Of a DNA stretch of 60,000 nucleotides, positions 55,333 to 60,000 are shown piece after piece. The DNA is from Cryptomeria japonica (lineage: Eukaryota > Streptophyta > Pinopsida > Cupressales > Cupressaceae): contig NC_081406.1 in NCBI RefSeq assembly GCF_030272615.1, forward strand, positions 395,894,439 through 395,954,438, given 5' to 3'. Under the pieces are notes generated by a model. It worked only from the letters and a program-made list of their open reading frames with translations, was not told the origin of the DNA and searched no databases. Within the stretch, counting starts at the first letter, position 1, and every line of letters starts with the position of its first letter. The position numbers and the translations under genes were made by a program.

Positions 55333-57957
55333 TTATGTTTAATCATCAACCATTTCTCACAGAATGATATTGCACATTTTAATATTAAATATTTTAAAAT
55401 TTAATATATTTTGATAATTTTGTTGATTTATTTTTATATTAAAAATAAAAATTATACAATTTATGATGGTCCGACAACACTCACTTTTTGTTTGGGCTTT
55501 TTGTGCCATTGATCCTTGTTTGGTAAATAATTATATATCTTCAGATTTCGTTTATTTCAGTGTTGCAATATTGGACATAGTTTCAATTCATTGTTCATTA
55601 AATTGTAGCAAGTTACGTTTAGTCTTGAATGAGTTGTAAGGACACTGGTAGGGTTGCATGGATTGCCAACATATGTATCCATTATCTCACCATCACAGCC
55701 CATTGTTATTTATTTTTCCATGCATTCGAAAGCAAATGTTTCTAGTGAGCTTTTTGAACTTCTATGTCAGCAAACATCAGCAAATGGGTATGTTGCTTTT
55801 GATCTGAATAAATCCACTTTCCATACTTGTAATTTAGAGATTAACAGTGAGTCAATCAGTGTAGTACCTGTTACCTATTTTTCGTTTCTAGCTGAAAATA
55901 GGTTAAGTTATGCTTGTTTTACAAAATGGAACAAAGATACATATTACTTCTTCTATATTGCATTCCAAGTGCACTAAGGAAGAGTGAACTAAAGATTACA
56001 TTTCAATACTTCTAGTTCATAGCAGCAAAAGGAGAGAGACATCTCATCTAAATAAAAGGAAGTATTTTTATTGATATTCAAGCACATGCGTCTCACACAA
56101 AGTGCCGTGAGACTGACTATATACATCTGATACGGATAAGAAGGAGCATAAACATGAATGAATAAATGTAAACTAAGCATGTTAAGAGGGTGACCAGTCA
56201 TTGCCTGAATGACGGGTACTGTTGGAGTCATCCACGTTTGCTTGCTTTGCCTTGTCGCCTTGTCCTCCAGCATCCCAACTCTTAAGTGTTCTTCTAGATC
56301 CCGCATAGAGTAAAACAATGAATTATAACATGTTGTTCTAAGCAATGCCTGATTACGATCTGAACATGTACATCTATCCATGCACGCATATGTAAATCCT
56401 ACGTGCATCAGGTGCATATAATCAGAGTCACGGAAAATCTCAAAAGAGCAAGTATCAAATCAGAAGAAAACTCAAATGCTTTTCATTTTTTAACTTGTTT
56501 GCTTCATGTGCAAGAACAGGAAAAGATAACTTGCTGGTCGCAAGCTTCACGAATGAGTGGGGGAAAATGAGGCTCCCACAAGGGTTGAGTCGAACTCATA
56601 TGAAATCAACAACAATGTCTCATACAATCAAGTTATATCAGAACTAATGACAGATGAAGAGCAACAAAATGCGAGTATGCAATCACATGATCAGCCAATA
56701 TGCATAAATGATAGCTGCCCTTTTCAAAGGATGTAGACAAGGTATTTATGCATGATAATGAGAAAATACAATGCATATATGGGGCTGTCTAGAAAGGACC
56801 TTAGGGAAACATTCAACATTACAGATTCAAAAGACTAATGGTGGTTATGCAACCCTTGAGACAGCGAAGGGACAATGTGCAGTCTATCTTAGCATAAAGG
56901 GTAATATGTTAATGAGATAGCAGCCATGGTGACGTGCTGGTCAGTCAAGACAGAGGTTCAAGGGTTTGCAATAAAAGAAACATTAATGTCGCCATAGAAA
57001 AGTGGTACAGAAAATTCCAAAGGACTGTGAAATTCCAAGTCATTATTAGTCATAAGGTCTCATAGTTACATGTTTTAAAGGCAATACTCAACATTCAAAA
57101 GGACTATCATAGAGCAGATCATAACAGTAAACATCTAAGAGAAGCTCCAAAATAATGATGACATTAATACCTTTGTTGCAGCATGAAATCATAATGCCAT
57201 ATATGAGAAGAACAAAGAGCATTCACCAAACTTATACATATTAAGGGTAAATCTGAAGTATTAGGAAGCATACAAAGGAAAATTTGCAGATTTGTAGTAG
57301 TCATATGCAGCTACAACAGACATGAGGGGTATAATAGTCATATAAGTTTAAGGTCATTGCAGAGACTATTCATTCATAGTGGAGAATAGGGTAATGACAA
57401 GTATACACAAAGCAAGAAGAGAATGATACAACAAAAATATTGATGAGAAGGAACTGAGTTACAACAGTTTTGTCTTTCAAAAATTGAGAGGTTTGGCAAC
57501 AATAGGAGCAATATCCTTAATTTCAAGGCGAGATCCATGCACCAGAGGGGGTATCTTTATAAAAACGTTTGACAGTGGATGTCAAAAATATCAACAACTA
57601 CAGCTATGTGAAACAGTGAGCAATGAACAACGAAGGTGCAGTAATAGCTTGAGAAGACTAAAGTGCTGCATTTAAAAAATTGAGAGAATACAGATACATC
57701 CACTGAGTATGGAAAATGCAGAAATAAAGTCACAACAAGTGACAAAATGTTACAGTCATTAACAAGGGAGAATGTCTTGTCATGGCCGATTGTGGTAAAG
57801 GATGATAACTGTAATATGGTCACAGTGTAGGAGTTACAATATTTTACAGCAGAGTTTAGTGTGGCGTCTATGATAAATGCACACCTTCATGGTCGTGCAA
57901 AATACACTTTTGTATTGTCAACTGCTCCAGAAGAGGAACCCGCCCACTGGGCTCAAA
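55333..57957. other. Unassigned sequence
   Basis: No protein domain, tRNA or LTR pair was recognised. The part from about 56460 has the compositional look of a Copia-type leader but no diagnostic motif. Confidence 0.35.
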
Positions 57958-58700
57958 TTGTTAACCATATTTATGACCCCATTGTATGTGAAGCAAGATT
58001 AAATCATTAAAGGTTCCATTACATTGTCACAAAATCGGTAAAATCGCAGTCAAGGCATAGTTTGATGTGTATGTGAAGCAACCAAAGAGGAACATCAAGC
58101 ACCAATATTTTACAGTTTTTTCTAGAAACATTAAGGGAAAATATGCTCAGAAAATCAACTCTCAGAATCAAAAAAATATGCAACTGGAGCTCTTTTTTGT
58201 TTTCCAGAAATTCGAAAAAAAAGGATCCAAGGAGGAGAGGCTCTCATAGCAGCACCCAACACTCAGAATCACGCCCGACACAACAAAAACATTAAGGGAA
58301 AATATGCATAAAATCAGTTAAACCAGAGCAGCTTTCATTCCAAAATAGAATTCGAAATCTCAGTTTTCACGATTTACCAGGCGGTTTGCACGCCAAAGAA
58401 ATTTTGATCTGCCCAAAATCAATGTAAGACTCTTCGAATTTTTCTAGAAAGTCACCTATGGCGGCGCCCACTGAATTTCAACAAGTTGCAGATATTTTCG
58501 ACCTCCAAACCCTTAGCATGGCGACGGTGTGGAGAGAGTATAGAGTCTCGAATGAGATGAGGGAGAAATGAAACTTTTAGGGTTTTCTTTTCCCTAAGTA
58601 TTCATCGAATGGTATAAGGCATTATTTGCCTTTTTTCTTTTATTTATTTATATTTTTCCTCATCCATTTCCTCGTGGAAGCTTTGTTAAGTAAAGTCATT
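57958..58700. other. Possible LTR start, low support
   Basis: TGTTAACCATATTTATG at 57958 is preceded by GGGCTCAAAT, which on the - strand reads ATTTGAGCCC. This could be a decayed primer-binding site beside an LTR end. No second LTR was found. A 37-codon frame at about 58458 (MAAPTEFQQVADIF) is unexplained. Confidence 0.25.
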
Positions 58701-58719
58701 TTTATTTGCATTTCTTAGG

Positions 58720-58847
58720 TTTAAAATTCATATATAATATTTATTAAGTGATTTACTAATTATCACTTAATATTTGTTCCTGTAATAAAAAAATTATTTA
58801 GTGATAATTAATAAATCACTTAATAAAAATTATATATGAATTTTAAA
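58720..58847. repeat. Large AT-rich hairpin, arms of about 53 bp
   Basis: The left arm (58720 to about 58774) and right arm (about 58795-58847) are inverted copies with few mismatches. The left begins TTTAAAATTCATATATAAT and the right ends ATTATATATGAATTTTAAA. The spacer is about 20 bp. It could be a small foldback or MITE relic, or part of an AT-rich LTR. No clear target-site duplication was identified. Confidence 0.85.
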
Positions 58848-58879
58848 GCATGGCTAGAAGGTGAAAATGAGATAGAAGA

Positions 58880-59185
58880 GTATGTAATAAAGTGAAATTA
58901 TTAATCACTTTATTAAATATTTTTCTTAAGTAATTAACATGGGGCTTTTCTTAAATTAAATAATAAAAAATATTCATTAAGGTGTTATTTTATTAAAGCA
59001 TTTTAATAAATATTTTTTTAATTTATATTTATAAAATTTAGTGTTTATTAAAGTGAAAATAGCTTCACTTTATTAAATGTATTTCTTAAAATTATTATTG
59101 ACTTAAATGTAAAAATGATTTAAAAGGTATTTATTAAAGTGGTGTTTTATAAATCACTTTATTAAATCTTTTTCCTTTCATTTAT
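58880..59185. repeat. Serial AAAGTGA/TCACTTT hairpins
   Basis: Three successive units, near 58890-58920, 59050-59090 and 59140-59170, each have AAAGTG followed 8-14 bp later by CACTTTATTAAAT. They resemble the core of the large hairpin just upstream (AAGTGAT..ATCACTT), as if one motif had been copied repeatedly. Confidence 0.65.
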
Positions 59186-59662
59186 TGATAAAGTCAAGAT
59201 ATTTTTGCATTAATGAGGGTTTGCAGGCCTGTCAGGAGATATTTTGGGGCCATTTATGATGCATTTAGGAGCTTTTATGGTAGAGCGTGGGGTGGCTTGA
59301 CTTTTTGTTCAAGTCCTTTCAGTTTTACACTTGTTTTTGACCCTAAAAGTGGGCTTTTTGGGTTGAATTCGACCAAGTGGTTAGGGTTTGCTTTGTGGGA
59401 TGCAGTTGTTGGAAGCAGCATATATACTGCTTTCCTTCTCTTTTGTAAGGGTTCTTCATTATTCATCTTTTTGGCAGATTGTAATTTTAGAGTTCTTTCT
59501 GCAGAGTTGGATATTTTTGTAACAAATTTTCAGAATATACAGATTTGTAACACCTTTCAGCAGTACTAAGAGTTCATACCTTCCTATTTCTTTCTGATAT
59601 TGGGTGTCTTTAGTGTCAGTGCAGGTTTATTTTGTGGCATTCTTTGTCCTTGAAACTGTACT
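59186..59662. other. Unassigned sequence
   Basis: An open frame of 118 codons (59213-59569) has no known domain and looks like LTR leader sequence. No host exon was recognised. Confidence 0.35.
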
Positions 59663-60000
59663 TGTTAGTTTTCATGATCAGATTAACCATAATAAACAGA
59701 AAACTAAAGTTGCACAGTAAAGCATACAAATAGAGGATCACACAACACAAAAACTACCCTGGGAAAACCTCCCTCTTGGAGGAAAAACCCAACAACAACA
59801 GATCCTCAGATCTAATTATTATTCTAAAAATGTAGATTCACTTACCCAGCTAGGGCACAATACAACAGCAGGAGATAATAGATAAGATTAGACTTATCTC
59901 AGTCCTTAGAATGCATGAAATCACAGTGCTGATTTGCAAGCCTTTACATAGAAATCCGTTGTCCTTTGATTGTGCTTCACTGCCCTTCAATGGTGGTTTG
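59663..60000 (-). mobile_element. Partial Copia-type LTR at window edge
   Basis: Starts TGTTAGTTTTCATG at 59663. It shares with the LTRs of 20497-25944 the order ACACAA, ACCCTGGGAAAACC, CCTCC-CTCTT-GGAGG stem-loop (59768-59782) and GAAAAACCCA-like sequence. It runs off the window; orientation is inferred by comparison with those LTRs. Confidence 0.7.

Noticed and set aside
55654-55977. 107-codon open frame as a further exon of the bromodomain gene
   Set aside because: No convincing acceptor in the required phase and no plausible continuation of the protein.

Overview
This window is nuclear DNA of a seed plant with a very large, repeat-filled genome. Three things suggest a gymnosperm, probably a conifer, though this is inference and not proof: one host gene carries introns of 16 and 33 kb, those introns are packed with nested, partly decayed LTR retrotransposons, and the base composition is AT-rich throughout. 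Nothing prokaryotic, organellar or viral was seen.

The only recognisable host gene is on the + strand. It is a plant bromodomain protein built here from seven exons (1476-2384, 2493-2570, 18849-19089, 52013-52174, 52297-52527, 53035-53170 and, less surely, 54533-54558). All junctions are GT-AG and the reading phase is continuous, giving at least 594 residues. The bromodomain is split across exons 1, 2 and 3. The 3' end was not found and probably lies beyond the window. At the extreme left (1-500, - strand) is a broken RNase H domain of LINE type.

Intron 2 (2571-18848) holds unassigned sequence with simple and tandem repeats, an LTR-like segment starting at 7902, a probable 4.1-kb solo LTR (10362-14441), and a non-autonomous Copia-type element (14933-18171) with two 781-bp LTRs and a perfect target-site duplication.

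Intron 3 (19090-52012) holds: a deletion-ridden Copia element (20497-25944) with RT/RNase H remnants; a 1,050-bp solo LTR (26177-27226); a decayed + strand Ty3/Gypsy gag-protease fragment (about 30115-31450); a three-level nest in which a TRIM (32234-36076) contains a Copia solo LTR (32400-35907), which contains another solo LTR (32709-35033); and a 3'-truncated, - strand Tat/Ogre-like Ty3/Gypsy element (about 37410-50886). That last element has gag, protease and an RNase H domain placed before the RT. It also has two long ORFs of unknown function upstream of its primer-binding site.

After exon 7 come microsatellites, AT-rich hairpin clusters and, at the right edge, the start of another Copia-type LTR.

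The most unusual signal is structural. Both Copia elements carry, next to the polypurine tract, an array of short hairpins with a constant loop and stems that vary by compensatory changes (15754-15989 and 21390-21712). A third array with the same logic lies in the solo LTR at 34467-34821. These are the best candidates here for an undescribed functional RNA or DNA element.
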